From: Paraphoma chrysanthemicola
Taxonomy: Eukaryota; Ascomycota; Dothideomycetes; Pleosporales; Phaeosphaeriaceae
Assembly: GCA_020744225.1 (NCBI GenBank)
Contig: JAGMWG010000007.1
Location: 1,550,001 to 1,614,000, forward strand
Direction of reading: 5' to 3'
DNA length: 64,000 nt
The translations under genes and the position numbers were made by a program. Position 1 is the first letter of the stretch. The number at the start of each line of letters is the position of its first letter. The notes under the pieces are model-generated. The model ran no database searches and was not told the DNA's origin. It worked only from the letters and a program-made list of their open reading frames with translations. Below, piece after piece: positions 22,060 to 32,310 of the stretch.

Positions 22060-25000
22060 TTAGCGGGTAGCGAAAGCCTTGGTGACAACGCGCTTCAGCG
22101 CCAACTCCTTCTTCTTCAGGTCCTCAGCAGTGGCGTCCTCAATCTCGAGCTGAGCCATCGCGTCAGACAGAGCAGACTCGATCTTCTCCTTCTGGCCGCG
22201 CTTGAGGCGGATGGAGGTGGTCGGGTCCGAGACCATCTCCTCAACACGGGAGATGTAGGACTCGAGCTGTTGCCTGCCCTCAAACTTCTTGCTGAATGCC
22301 TCGTCGCTGGTCTTGAACTTCTGGGCGTCGTTGATCATAGTCTCGATCTCAGTCGATGAGAGCTTGCCAACAGCGTTGGAGATGGTGATGTTGGCACTGC
22401 GGCCGGAGGTCTTCTCGGTGGCGGTGACCTTCAGGATACCGTTGACGTCGACCTCGAAAACAACCTCAAGGACGGCATCACTGTTGACATCAAAGTCAGT
22501 GAATCTGAACATGACAAGTTCGGGATGGGGATCACTTACCCAGCACGCATCGGTGGGATCGGTGCGAGAGTGAACTCTCCGAGAGATGTGTTGTCCTCGC
22601 AGTTGACACGCTCACCCTGGAAGACGGGGAATTGGACAGTCTGTTGGTTGTCGGCAACGGTAGTAAATGTCCTCTCTGTTTGTTCATTAGCATTGATCAA
22701 TTATGAAATGTACGTCTCAGTATGTCCTGAAGGCCTTCAGAGAAATTGCGGTGGTCGAAAAACTTCCGCAAAATGCGCTGAAGACATACAGGACACACTG
22801 AGAGCCACAAATAGAGGGGCAATCTTACTCTTAATCGTAGGGACAGTCTGACCACGTGGGACGACGGGAGCGAAAATGTTGCCCTCCATGGCGACGCCGA
22901 GGGACAGGGGAACGACATCGAGGAGGAGAAGGTCGGCAGTCTCGGCTGAGGTAGCCTTTCCGGAGAGGATACCGGCCTGGACGGCGGCACCGTAGGCAAC
23001 AGCCTCGTCGGGGTTGATGCTCTTCTCGAGCTTCTTGCCACCGAAGAAGTCGCTGAGGAGCTTCTGGATCTTGGGGATACGGGTGGAGCCACCAACAAGG
23101 ACGATCTCGTCGACCTTGTCCTTGGCAATGTTGGCGTCCTTAAGGACTTGGGCAACGGGGTCGAGAGTGCCAGAGAAGGCCTTCTGGTTGAGGTCCTCGA
23201 AACGAGCACGCGTGATGTTGGCATTGAAGTCCTCGCCATCGAAGAGGGAGTCGATCTCGACCGTGGTCTGAGTGGCATTGGAAAGAGTACGCTTGGCACG
23301 CTCGCAGGCGGTGCGGAGACGGCGTAGAGCACGCGGGTCGTTACTAATGTCTATGTGGGAGTCAGCTTCTATCCGTGAACACTTCAAAACGACTAAGTAC
23401 AAAATTCAAGCAGATTGGTTGGCGACCTTGTCGATATGGCACTTCCGTTTCTCATGAGCTGTGAGGTCGGAAGGGAACCGGAATGCCTTGTCGCAGAGGT
23501 CGCAGTAGGGTCCCTTAGTTCCTTCCTTGGTCCACCTAATGTGTCGTGGTGTGGCAATGTGTATCTTCCACTGACACTCATCTGGACTTGAGACATCGCA
23601 GACCTCGCAGAAGAAGACCTTGTCTTCCTTGGTCTTGAGGCGCTTGGCTGCTGTTTGAGGATACTGTTTGATATTCTTCCTCTTCTGCGATGCCTTGAAT
23701 TCTGGAGTTGGGTTGGCTCGGCTTTCTGCTCCATACTTCTTCTGGTAGTCCTGGTTCTTCGCTTTCGTGGCAGAGCTGATAGCTTCCAGCTCAGCAGCAG
23801 TAAGGTTGAGGTTCCCTTCGACAGGCTCCGTGAGAGAATTGTGGGTGCATAGTCCATGGTAGGCGAAAGAATCTTGGGACCAGATACACTGATCAGCATA
23901 GCCGTAGTCGCGGTCTTGATGGGCCATGGACCAGAAGAGACAGGAAAGAACAGCCTCCAGCAAAATGACGAAATAGCGGAGCTGGGGGATGTTGGATGCA
24001 ATGGGGATTGGGCACCAAGCCAATAATGTATGGTGGCTAATCTGGTAACCATTTTGCAGGGCATTCTTGACTCCGGAAGGAAGGAGGATCCCATTCTGGT
24101 ATTCACTGAAGCGGGCTCTGGCACCCCGGTAGGTCGCTGTGGCAGATCCAATATAGAGCAGATCTGGGTGTCCAGGCTTCTTGAGAACGACAGCGTAAAT
24201 GCCCCAGACGTTCTTGGGAACGTCAGAAGAAAGGCTCTCAAACCATGAGATAGCTGGTGGGGAAGAGGACCGCAGAATGTTGAAAAGGCCAGGACAGAAT
24301 TGGAATTCAGCGAGAGCGAAAAGCTCAGCAAGCCGAGCCAGAGAAGGAACAACATGATGAAAGCGAGGGTTGATCCACAAGGAAGTGTTCAGGCAAGCCC
24401 AAGCGATCGTCAGAAGGGCTGAGACAAGGTCTTCTCCTTGGAGGGGCATGCCGTCGAGGTGTTGAGATATCCGCTCAAGATACGGATTGGTAAGTCAGGA
24501 TATGAGAGGATGACCCAGGAAGACGATAGGGTCATCCTCTCTGGAGGAAGGGAAGGAGCATCCATTGACCCCATCTCCTTCCCTTCCTCATAGTTGGTGT
24601 TGGGGAAAGATCCAGTCCGGTATGGGGAAGTGTAATCCAAGGAAAGACAAAAGAAAGAAGCTGCTACCCACCTTTACCGGTCTTCTTTGTGAACTCCTTC
24701 TTGAAGTGGTCAAGGAGGTTGGTATCGAAATCCTGACCACCCAAATGAGTATCTCCAGCGGTGGCCTTGACGGTGAAAACACCGCCCTGGATGTGCAGCA
24801 GAGACACATCGAAGGTACCACCACCGAGATCGTAGATGAGGACATTCCTCTCCTTCTCCGACTTTCCGGAACCGAGACCGTAGGCAATAGCGGCGGCGGT
24901 AGGCTCGTTGATGATACGGAGAACGTTGAGGCCAGCAATGGCACCGGCGTCCTTGGTGGCTTGACGCTGGTTGTCGTTGAAGTAGGCGGGGACAGTGATG

Positions 25001-25655
25001 ACGGCCTTCTCGACCTTCATGCCGAGCTTGGTCTCAGCGACCTCCTTCATCTGCGGGGTTGTCAGCGGCGGCTCAGCGCAAAATTGTGCGCGGTACGTAC
25101 CTTGACGAGGACCATGGCGGAGATCTCCTGGGCGGAGAACTGCTTGGTCTCACCGAGATAGGAGACCTCGATCATGGGGCTGCCGCCCTGGTCGATGACC
25201 TTGAAAGGCCATGACTGAACGTCCTTCTTGACGGTCTCGTCCTCGAATCGGCGACCAATCAATCGCCTGGAAAAGTCAGCACGCGATGTCTCGAGTGGCT
25301 CAGAAATGTCGGCGGAACGTACTTGACATCGAAGACAGTGTTCTCTGGGTTCATAGCAGCCTGGTTCTTGGCCGCCTCACCGATCAAACGCTCCTCGCTT
25401 GTGAAGGAGACGAAGGAGGGGGTGGTGAAGCTACCCTGCTCGTTGGCGACTGCGCACACTGTGTTAGAATATCGTCATGGCGAAAGCGGGACTGGCGGGC
25501 GCATACTGATCTCGACATTGGTGCCCTCGTAGTTGGCAACGCAAGAGTAGGTCGTGCCTGGCGGTCAACGTTAGCGATCGCACGGTGGGGTAAATTTTGC
25601 GAAAATGCGCACCAAGATCGATGCCAATGGCACCCTCGTAGACTTCGTCGCTCAT
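22060..25655 (-). CDS. SSB1: Ribosome-associated Hsp70 chaperone, SSB type
   Basis: Eight exons, complement(22060-22480, 22540-22675, 22829-23350, 24672-25050, 25101-25266, 25323-25449, 25507-25557, 25613-25655), give 614 residues (yeast Ssb is 613). Hsp70 signatures are IGIDLGTTYSC at the N-terminus, IYDLGGGTFDVS, and IVLVGGSTRIPKIQ. The SSB-specific VPTIKKRTFTTVADNQ and a C-terminus ending VVTKAFATR, with no EEVD, separate it from SSA. SSB binds the ribosome with RAC and folds nascent chains. Five of seven introns are 50-59 nt. Intron 5 (codon 256, phase 1) is 1321 nt and carries a GIY-YIG gene; intron 6 (codon 430, phase 1) is 153 nt with a large hairpin. If intron 5 were retained, translation would stop two codons after the junction, so correct removal is essential. 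Confidence 0.95.
22715..22803. repeat. 89-nt hairpin element inside SSB intron 6
   Basis: Arms 22715-22729 and 22789-22803 are complementary at 14 of 15 positions. Inside them CTTCAG (22735-22740) pairs with CTGAAG (22778-22783), and TTGCGG (22746-22751) with CCGCAA (22766-22771), giving one long imperfect hairpin. The rest of the intron (22676-22714 and 22804-22828) adds up to 64 nt, the size of a normal intron here, as if the hairpin had been inserted. This resembles an introner-like or MITE-like insertion. Confidence 0.75.
23406..24449 (-). CDS. GIY-YIG endonuclease with C2H2 zinc fingers, encoded inside an SSB intron
   Basis: Complete 347-residue ORF within SSB intron 5, same strand, different frame from the upstream exon. 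The GIY-YIG domain is clear: W82-G-I-Y85 (VWGIYAVVL), Y99-I-G101 (LLYIGSATATYRG), arginines R108/R111/R113 and a downstream glutamate E165 (VILLEAVLSC), matching the catalytic Tyr/Tyr/Arg/Glu layout. Two C2H2 zinc fingers follow: C281-x2-C284-x12-H297-x5-H303 and C316-x2-C319-x12-H332-x5-H338. A basic linker (RKNIKQYPQTAAKRLKTK) precedes them and could be a nuclear localisation signal. Nuclease plus DNA-binding fingers is what a homing endonuclease needs. The residues ~1-75 are hydrophobic and unassigned. No stop or frameshift is seen, so it is probably intact. Expression route is unknown: own promoter or excised intron. Activity and homing are inferred. Confidence 0.88.
   Translation of the reverse strand: MPLQGEDLVSALLTIAWACLNTSLWINPRFHHVVPSLARLAELFALAEFQFCPGLFNILRSSSPPAISWFESLSSDVPKNVWGIYAVVLKKPGHPDLLYIGSATATYRGARARFSEYQNGILLPSGVKNALQNGYQISHHTLLAWCPIPIASNIPQLRYFVILLEAVLSCLFWSMAHQDRDYGYADQCIWSQDSFAYHGLCTHNSLTEPVEGNLNLTAAELEAISSATKAKNQDYQKKYGAESRANPTPEFKASQKRKNIKQYPQTAAKRLKTKEDKVFFCEVCDVSSPDECQWKIHIATPRHIRWTKEGTKGPYCDLCDKAFRFPSDLTAHEKRKCHIDKVANQSA
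24504..24589. repeat. Two adjacent perfect hairpins upstream of the intronic endonuclease ORF
   Basis: Hairpin A: 13-bp perfect arms 24504-24516 and 24529-24541, 12-nt loop. Hairpin B: 15-bp perfect arms 24544-24558 and 24575-24589, 16-nt loop. Only 2 nt separate them. They lie between the 5' splice site of SSB intron 5 and the ATG of the endonuclease. Perfect pairing over 28 bp in total is unlikely by chance. Role unknown. Confidence 0.85.
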
Positions 25656-26567
25656 GGTGTGTGTGTTTTGACAGGAACTACCCGAGAAACAGGAAGAGAA
25701 AGAATGGGTTAAAAAAAGTGGTGGGAGGGCGCGGTGGATCTTTTTACGAATGCAAGAAAATTGCTTAGCGTAATTCTCACAGCCTGTGGTGCTGCCGCAG
25801 TAGTGCCAAGCCCGCTTACTGTTTTCGCGTGCTGGGGTCTTCGCACCGGGGTATCGATAACAAGCTACCGAGGCGTTGCGAAGGCGATAACTTTATGTTG
25901 AGTGGCGTTGAAAGGCTCGAAACTTTCTATGTCGATGCCGAGGACTCGGACAAATAACCCATTAGTCCGTGAAGAGGCAGGCAGGGTCGCGCTTTCCTAG
26001 CTGGGTTTGATTCTTCTGTAGCCTTCAACGGCACGTCAAGAATCTGATGGGAGGAGAAAACATTTGCTGTACCCACATCTTCACGCAGGTGTAGCGCGAA
26101 TATCTCCAAGTGCTCGTAGAGTTGTACTTGCATTGTTCATGGAGTAGCCGAAAGGTCTTCAGTGGACCATGAGGTTTGCGCCAACGCCCTTCACGCACGC
26201 GAAGGCCTTTAGGAGTCTTTTGTAGACTTCACAAGAAAAGCACGCTGATATCCTTTGGCCCCTACTTTAGTGCAGAAACAAGGTCTCATTCTCATACTCT
26301 GGGAGAGAGTGTTCATGAGTGGACCGCTACTTGCACCCACGAGACCTGTGATCATGCTGTACATTCACAAGACGTGGTATGCTAAGAATGTTTTCTCATT
26401 ACAGTAAACCGTAATCTACCAAAATTTGGGTATATTCCCGATACTTCATCAAGTCCCAGCATAACGCCTTGCTCATTTTCCCATACTCATGCCAGCTGAA
26501 CGCCAAATGCTATGCCCTTGTCTCAATTCCCTACCCCTCATTCCGCCCTACTGCCTTCTGCCCTCCC
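25656..26567. other. Intergenic, SSB promoter side
   Basis: 912 bp upstream of SSB and downstream of the E2 gene. The first ~200 bp next to 25655 should hold the SSB promoter; a purine-rich tract is present just upstream of the start. No gene recognised. Confidence 0.55.
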
Positions 26568-27190
26568 TCAGACCTGGTTGTCATGGAAGACGAAGCTGAT
26601 ATCCCGCGGCCGCTGCGTGTTGTATCGGACGAAATTATCGTCGCCCTGCGGTCGCTCCTTCTTGGTATTGCTCGTGAGCATACTCTGCAGGCTAACGCAC
26701 ACGCTCTCGACGTTGTGTACGGGCGACCAACCTTGACGATCGAGTAGGTCGAGGCAGATGATGCCGTTGGAGTAGATGTGTGGGTGCCATGGTATCGGGT
26801 GGGCCTCGTCGCGGACGAATGTGACTTCTGGCGCCTGTTGTCGTGTTAGCTCATGCGTTTCATCTTGTGCTAGAGACCCGCGACTCGTGTTTGAGTAGGC
26901 AAGACTTACCTCTATTGGATACTGCGGGCTGAAAGCAAACTTCAGCCGGTACGTCTCGCCCTGGTACAGTGGATTTGAGTCGATGACTTGGATGTCCATG
27001 AGCCATGTCTGGAAGTCGTCGGCCTTAATGAGTGTGATGCCCGGGGGTAGCTTATCGTGCATCTTTGACAGTTCCTATAATCATGTCAGCCGTGAACCTC
27101 TTGTGCATTGACACATTTTAGAAGGGTGTTCTGCGATGTTAGGTTGGATGAGTGTGTGCATACCTTTCCGAGACGCTTGGAAGCGAACAT
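26568..27190 (-). CDS. Ubiquitin-conjugating enzyme E2, UBE2W type
   Basis: Exons complement(26568-26834, 26910-27074, 27164-27190) give 152 residues; human UBE2W has 151. The first exon encodes only MFASKRLGK. The E2 core shows YRLKFAFSPQYPIEAPEV, HPHIYSNGIICLDLL with catalytic Cys at residue 91, and WSPVHNVESVCVSLQSML. The C-terminal RPRDISFVFHDNQV corresponds to the flexible tail of UBE2W, which lacks the usual final helices. UBE2W attaches ubiquitin to protein N-termini in animals; the fission yeast relative is Ubc16. Introns of 75 and 89 nt. The short N-terminal exon is supported by the frame and by the conserved K-R-L-x-K-E-L start. Confidence 0.9.
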
Positions 27191-27822
27191 TGTGAAGGAA
27201 TGACAGAGTGTCTCCTTCTGTGTATTCTTTCTTGTCTCTGCCTGATAATTTTTAACTCTAGTTGAACCCTTGTTGACTTGCTCTTGGTTGGTTGCGGCGA
27301 CTAGTTGCGTCAGGTCGTGGGAGGATGGAGGAACTTGTAGCGGGGGCGGGGCTATGTAAAGCGAAGGACAGAGTGACTCGTGAGGCTGGACTAGGTGAAA
27401 GTTTATGTATTGCTTGGGTGATTGAGGGCACTGGACGTGAAGCTGCAATGTCGCGCTGTTGCTGGTTGAGTTGTCGTGTCTAGCCACGAGTGACGCATGC
27501 AAGGTGCACGCTTCATGCACCTCATTCTGCAGGCACAGCCCGCCTAGGCATTTCCAGCATTATAATAACACGTGATAGTGGCACTGCACAATTCGTAGAG
27601 ATATGGATTCAGTTCAAGGTAGCACCTTCACTGCAGTAATATATTGGTATAGTGATGTCTGCGTGAGGAACGCTAAACGCCGCATAGCTTTTCCCAGCCA
27701 GCAAGTACGAACACAACGGCTCGGTAAACCAACCAAGCTCCGAGCCCAAACAAATAGAAACGCTCCAAGGTATTCTAAATATACAAGGAAAAGTGTAAAA
27801 AGAGACGCTATTACTTCGACTC
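27191..27822. other. Intergenic between E2 start and PEX13 end
   Basis: 632 bp; holds the E2 promoter and PEX13 3' UTR. No gene or repeat recognised. Confidence 0.55.
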
Positions 27823-29213
27823 TCACGAATAGAAAGCACCCTTCTGGAAGGATTGGATGCCAATGTCACCTGCCTTGCTTTCGACGTTGGGTGCCTTCTC
27901 TGGCACTTTGCTCTCAACCATAGTTGCGGTCCGGCTTCCAAGACTGCTGCTCGTCATGGTTTGTGCCCTGCTGCCTGCTGGGCTTCCACTCTGGCTCCCG
28001 CTTGTGATCTGCGCAGGCTTCTTTTTGAATGGCTCCAGGTAAATCCCGGGCAGGTAACCCATTCTGCCGTCTCGTGAGCGACACCGCCACCATTCGGAGG
28101 CATTTCCCATAGGGTCTGTCTTGCTCAATATCGCGACCAAATCTCCCTTCTTGACGGCGAGATCCATGCCCTGCATGTTGGCATTTGGTGTAAAGTCGTA
28201 CAACGCCCTGCAGAACTCGAGTTGGCTGGGGTCGATGGGTTGTCCAGCTTGCGGGTTCTCGAGCATCCTCCGCTTCTCTTCCTCCTCTTGTGATCTTGCA
28301 AGCGCTTTGATGAGCTTGCCCATGAGGTATGGGAGGCCAACGACAGCCAACATGAAGACGATGAAAGGCTTCTTCGATGGCTTCGCAGATGCCGGTGCGC
28401 CGTCTGCTCCTCGTCCGTTGAAAGCGGCAAAGCTTGCGGGCGTCAGGTCCATGGCATCCGCTGGCAGTGGTCGTCCGGTGATCTTCGCGATTGCCGTCCG
28501 TATCCATCGCATCACTGTGAAGATGCCCAGAACCGAGCCGAGCGTTTGTCGCAGGTTTCCAAACTGTTCTGCGACCGATACCATCGCTATGCGGTGTTAG
28601 CACAAGTAGGCGATAGTACAAAGGGGGGCATACCGAAGAAGGACGAATGTGTCGCCATGTATGTGCTTTGCAGCATCTGTGCGAAGCCGCCGAACGCGCC
28701 GACGATGTTCTCAATGAGCTGGAATGTCGCGGCAGTGCTCTGGCTGAAGGACTGCGTGAGGCTGGCTGGGTTGTTTGGGTCGCCCGGCATGCCCATCCCG
28801 CCGTACATGCCGCCCATGCCCATGCCCATGCCTCCCATACCGCCGTACATACTACCCATACCACCCATGCCACCCATTCCGCCATACATGGAGCCCATGC
28901 CGCCGCCGAAACTCGAGTAGGGCGAGGAGTAGCTGTTGTAGCCGCTGCCATAGCCGCTGCTATAGGGGGACATGCGGTTATTCATGCCTGAGTAGTTTGT
29001 CGCATTGCGATTCGCGACGGTGCTGAGCGAGTCGGGTACGGAGGGAAGTGGTGGAGGACTTGATGTCGCGGTCGCGGTGCTTGACCCTGTGAGCCCTGGG
29101 CGATTGTTAGCCATGTCGGTCGCGCATATCCGAGCAGGCGCAGACTGACCAACCGAGGCACTGGTCGCGCCTCCGCTCGTCTCCCACGGCTTGGGCGGCG
29201 ACGGTGAGGACAT
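27823..29213 (-). CDS. PEX13: Peroxisomal membrane protein PEX13
   Basis: Exons complement(27823-28586, 28634-29213) give 447 residues. The 47-nt intron joins ATHSSFFAMVSVAEQFGNL, the conserved core. Residues ~75-145 are rich in Gly, Tyr and Met with repeated GGM and SMYGG units, the YG-rich region of Pex13. Two hydrophobic segments flank ~200-290 (GKLIKALARS follows the second). The C-terminal SH3 domain runs ~318-380 (CRALYDF ... EWWRCRSRDGRMGYLPGIYLEPF). Pex13 forms the docking and import conduit for Pex5 cargo at the peroxisome. A possible in-frame 66-nt intron near 29,102-29,167 (branch CTAAC, acceptor CCCAG) would remove 22 N-terminal residues; the read-through form is listed. Confidence 0.92.
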
Positions 29214-29778
29214 GTTGTGTGCGTGCCTCGTCGCGCACCTGGGTGCGATGCAGAAGTGGTGATGGCAGTCGCGGCAGAGTTTGTTGCCGATGTCGTCAAT
29301 GGGGCGCTGCTGCAGACGTCAAGAGGCTGGCAGTCGGCGGTTGTCGAAGCGAGTTTGCGGGGCTCGCCGGGGGTCGCTCCTGTGTAAGCGTGCAATGGGC
29401 GGATCCGCAGATGGTTACAAACGTCGTGCACTTTGCACAAACAATGTAGAGCGTCTGGAGAGTATGGCTGATGGAGCAGTGTTGTAAGATGGCGCGAGGA
29501 CTTGATTAGTCGTACGACCGACGCTCGGGATGCGGACAGGCTTTCACGAACTGGACGGCAACAGACCTCGGTCGGATCCACGCCACGCTTTGGGCAACCA
29601 CATGCTGGGCCGCGCGAGTCAGCTGCAGAACGTGAACGAACGTTTGCCACCGGCCACTTCCAGATTTCACGAGGCACGTCTGCCGAGCTGCCGAACTGCA
29701 ATGTCAAATGTCATATTTTCTACAAATGTAATATTGCAACACTCCGAACTGCAAACATCCACCCACACCAGGTTTGTC
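29214..29778. other. Intergenic between PEX13 start and TOS1-like end
   Basis: 565 bp holding the PEX13 promoter. No gene recognised. Confidence 0.55.
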
Positions 29779-31394
29779 TCAGTCCCCAATGGCGAACAGC
29801 GAATGTGTCCAGCTGTCGGCGTCGTACGACACGAGCTGCTGTATCCTGTCATCGGATAGCGCCGTGCTAAAGTCAAAGCCGTCATCCAGCACCAGAGCAG
29901 TGATGTGCGGATAATGCCACACCACTGCGAACTTCAACTTGTGCCCAACTGGTCGTCTGAAGTAGTTCGAATCACCTCCCTGGATATTGCCCTGCCGATG
30001 CATCGTACTCTTTGCTCGCTCCTCTCCATTACCAAGAATCTCAAAGGCGTCGAATTCGCCGCAACCAGTCGACCAACAGGAGCATGGAATATTGTTGCGG
30101 TCACTGCCGTATTGGAGGATTCTAGGTATTGCCGCATTCAAGAACCACCAGGCCGGTGCGTCAGAGATGAGACCTTGGTCACCGCCGCGGTTCTGGTAAT
30201 GGTCCATCTGGAACTCGATGAAGAAGGCCTTCGATGACCCAGACCAACCAAAGTGCGAGGTAGCATCTGGCCTCCAGTATGGACAGTCTTGGTCGCAGGA
30301 CTTGTCGGAGAAGACTGCAATTTCCCGTTCCGACGTGTCGAGAGTGCCAGAGAAGGGTAGGCTCTCCGACGCTACTCGGCCTCCATCGCTGGTCACGTAG
30401 CTGAGTGAGTTGCCAAAGGCGCTGCTCATCATTAGCGAGATAACAATAGAGGACGGGGCTGGCGTACTAATCAAACGTGCCAGACTTCTGCGGATCGCCA
30501 AGATTGGCAAGAAACGAGAAGCCCGTTGCTTGCGCAGGTGCCGTTGAAGTGTAGTATGCCACGCGACTCCAGTCCGGTGCAGCTCTTCGGTCTATCTTGT
30601 CCTTGCTTGCAGGTGTCGCCGGCAGGGTCGTTGATGTGGGACCAGGCAGGTGCTCAGTCAATGTCGGAAGTGCTAGAGTGTCTCTGCAAGTGCAATCTAG
30701 ACTCGACAGATCAGTTTGCGATGCGTGGGGTACGGGGGTAGGCATGCATGGCAACGGCGGGCCAATGTAAGTAGTGTTTTGCGCAGGTCTGGTGGCGCTT
30801 GTCATTGTATCCTGATCACAGGCCGTCACCAAGATGGTTCTGGTGACTGTGTGGGTGCTGCAGCTCGTGGTAGTGTTGAAGGTTCGCCTTCTTAGCGATT
30901 GGAGTTGGTCACTATCTTTGAAGGAAGCTTGCGTGCCGTGTTCAGTGTTGTCGCGCTTCTTCATCATCCGTCTGCGGTCATAGAATGGCACTGTATTCCG
31001 TTTCCCCAGGGTGTGCATTTCGCGCGGAAGCTGGTACACGGCGAGCTGAGACACGTTCATCGGCCCGCGCAGGTGCATCGAGACCTGTCCAGTTGATCAG
31101 CAACCGTAGAAGGACCTCAAATGCGGTGAGCACCTCTCCAAATAGTGGGGTGAGAGGTCCTGTCGCTGGATAGTCAACTCGCTCATGGCCGCAGATGCCC
31201 GTGGAAGGATCAACAGATGTCGTTCGATTGTATGCGCCAGTCTGGCTGATGTTCCGATATGTGATAGCCCAGACTTCGGTGCAGTACCAGTTGCCGTCTG
31301 CAGCGCGTGCTCCCGTGCCGCGGCATAGCTCCCCTGAGGTCTTGCTATAGGCAATCGGAAGGGCAAGAGTTGCGAAGAGTATAGGATGCTTCAT
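29779..31394 (-). CDS. TOS1-like cell-wall protein (DUF2403 + DUF2401)
   Basis: Exons complement(29779-30421, 30468-31084, 31134-31394) give 506 residues; introns of 46 and 49 nt. The start chosen (31394) opens a signal peptide, MKHPILFATLALPIAYS; an in-frame ATG 33 nt upstream is less likely. The N-terminal DUF2403 region has ELCRGTGARAADGNWYC and VWAITYRNISQTGAY. A Ser/Thr/Pro-rich linker with many cysteines follows. The C-terminal DUF2401 domain shows WSRVAYYTS, GFSFLANLGDPQKSGTFDYA, KAFFIEFQMDHY and CSCWSTGCGEFD. Yeast Tos1 is a covalently attached wall protein and the family is predicted to be a glycosyl hydrolase; activity is not established. Secretion and wall location are inferred from the signal peptide and family. 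Confidence 0.9.
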
Positions 31395-32310
31395 GCTGAT
31401 GTTTGCAGTAAGTGTGGCTGAGAGCAATGAGGTCTGAGTTGAACGTGGAATGCAAGCTTCTAGTTGAACTTTGTTATGATTATTGGAATGGTGTATCTAA
31501 GCGACGAAGATCAGAGCCGGGCACCATATGAGACCATGAGACGTGGAGGAGCCACGCAGGACAGACGGAAAGCGCGTGGCGCCCACTAAAGCAAGACCAT
31601 ACCACCCACGACAGCACCATGCCTTGGCAGAATCGGTGACCGGTCGATGAAGAATGGCTTCTGTCATATCGCACGAGTAAAGAAAGATGAATAACCTCAA
31701 AGCTTCTTTAAGAAGAGATGAACAGTAGTAAACTGAAGATTTTCAGGCCTCTATAATGAAGCAACTTCAGGGCGAACAGTCTACAACAATTGAATTAGGA
31801 CAGGCACGGATCATGGCGACGCCTGGTGACAGTATCATAAGGAGCTATTAAGATCTAAACAACGTCAGCGGCTGCAGTAAGAAATGATTGGCGACAGAGG
31901 AAGACAGTTGCGAAGCGTGTCAGAAGTCCGTTGAGATCATTATCCATATAGGATTAAATCAAGAGGTACCAGAAAATAAGTATGGAAAGATTCATCCTTT
32001 TGCGAGAAACAGATGCTGTAGGGATTCGGAGGAACATACCAGAGGGATGCGTGACACAAACGACTCATAAGTCTATTCACGCGCAGGAGTACTGCCATTT
32101 TCAAGGTCCAGGTCGACCGACCTGCGGTGTTGTTGCAGGAGCGTCGGGTCCAGCGAAGTTTTTATGAAGCTCAGCACGGGCCCGCGGCAACGCGGCTTGG
32201 CGCTTTAGCGAAACCCACCGAATTCTGCGCTGCGACTTGCGACCTCGAACTTCAAGACTCACTCGCCAACGTACTAATCGACCAGGTCGCCGTCCGTACA
32301 ATCATCCACC
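31395..32310. promoter_or_regulatory. Divergent intergenic region (TOS1-like / RPS13)
   Basis: 916 bp between divergent starts, so both promoters lie here. No gene recognised. No specific ribosomal-protein element could be assigned by eye. Confidence 0.5.

Larger units (their letters stand above)
23351..24671 (-). other. 1321-nt spliceosomal intron 5 of SSB carrying an endonuclease gene
   Basis: Donor GTGGGT at 24671 and acceptor ACATAG ending at 23351; joining gives K-D-I-S-N-D, the conserved Hsp70 sequence, at phase 1 of codon 256. The ends are GT-AG. I saw no sign of a group I or II intron core, though I could not fold the RNA. It contains the 347-codon nuclease ORF (23406-24449) and two hairpins (24504-24589). 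The stop codon of the ORF is 55 nt from the acceptor end. Confidence 0.9.

Noticed and set aside
24410..24640. 77-codon minus-strand frame upstream of the nuclease as an N-terminal exon
   Set aside because: It overlaps both hairpins, is in another frame and has no domain resemblance or needed splice sites.
23351..24671. Group I or group II intron hosting the GIY-YIG gene
   Set aside because: The ends are GT...AG with correct Hsp70 joining, and no group I or II core was recognised. A covariance search would settle it.
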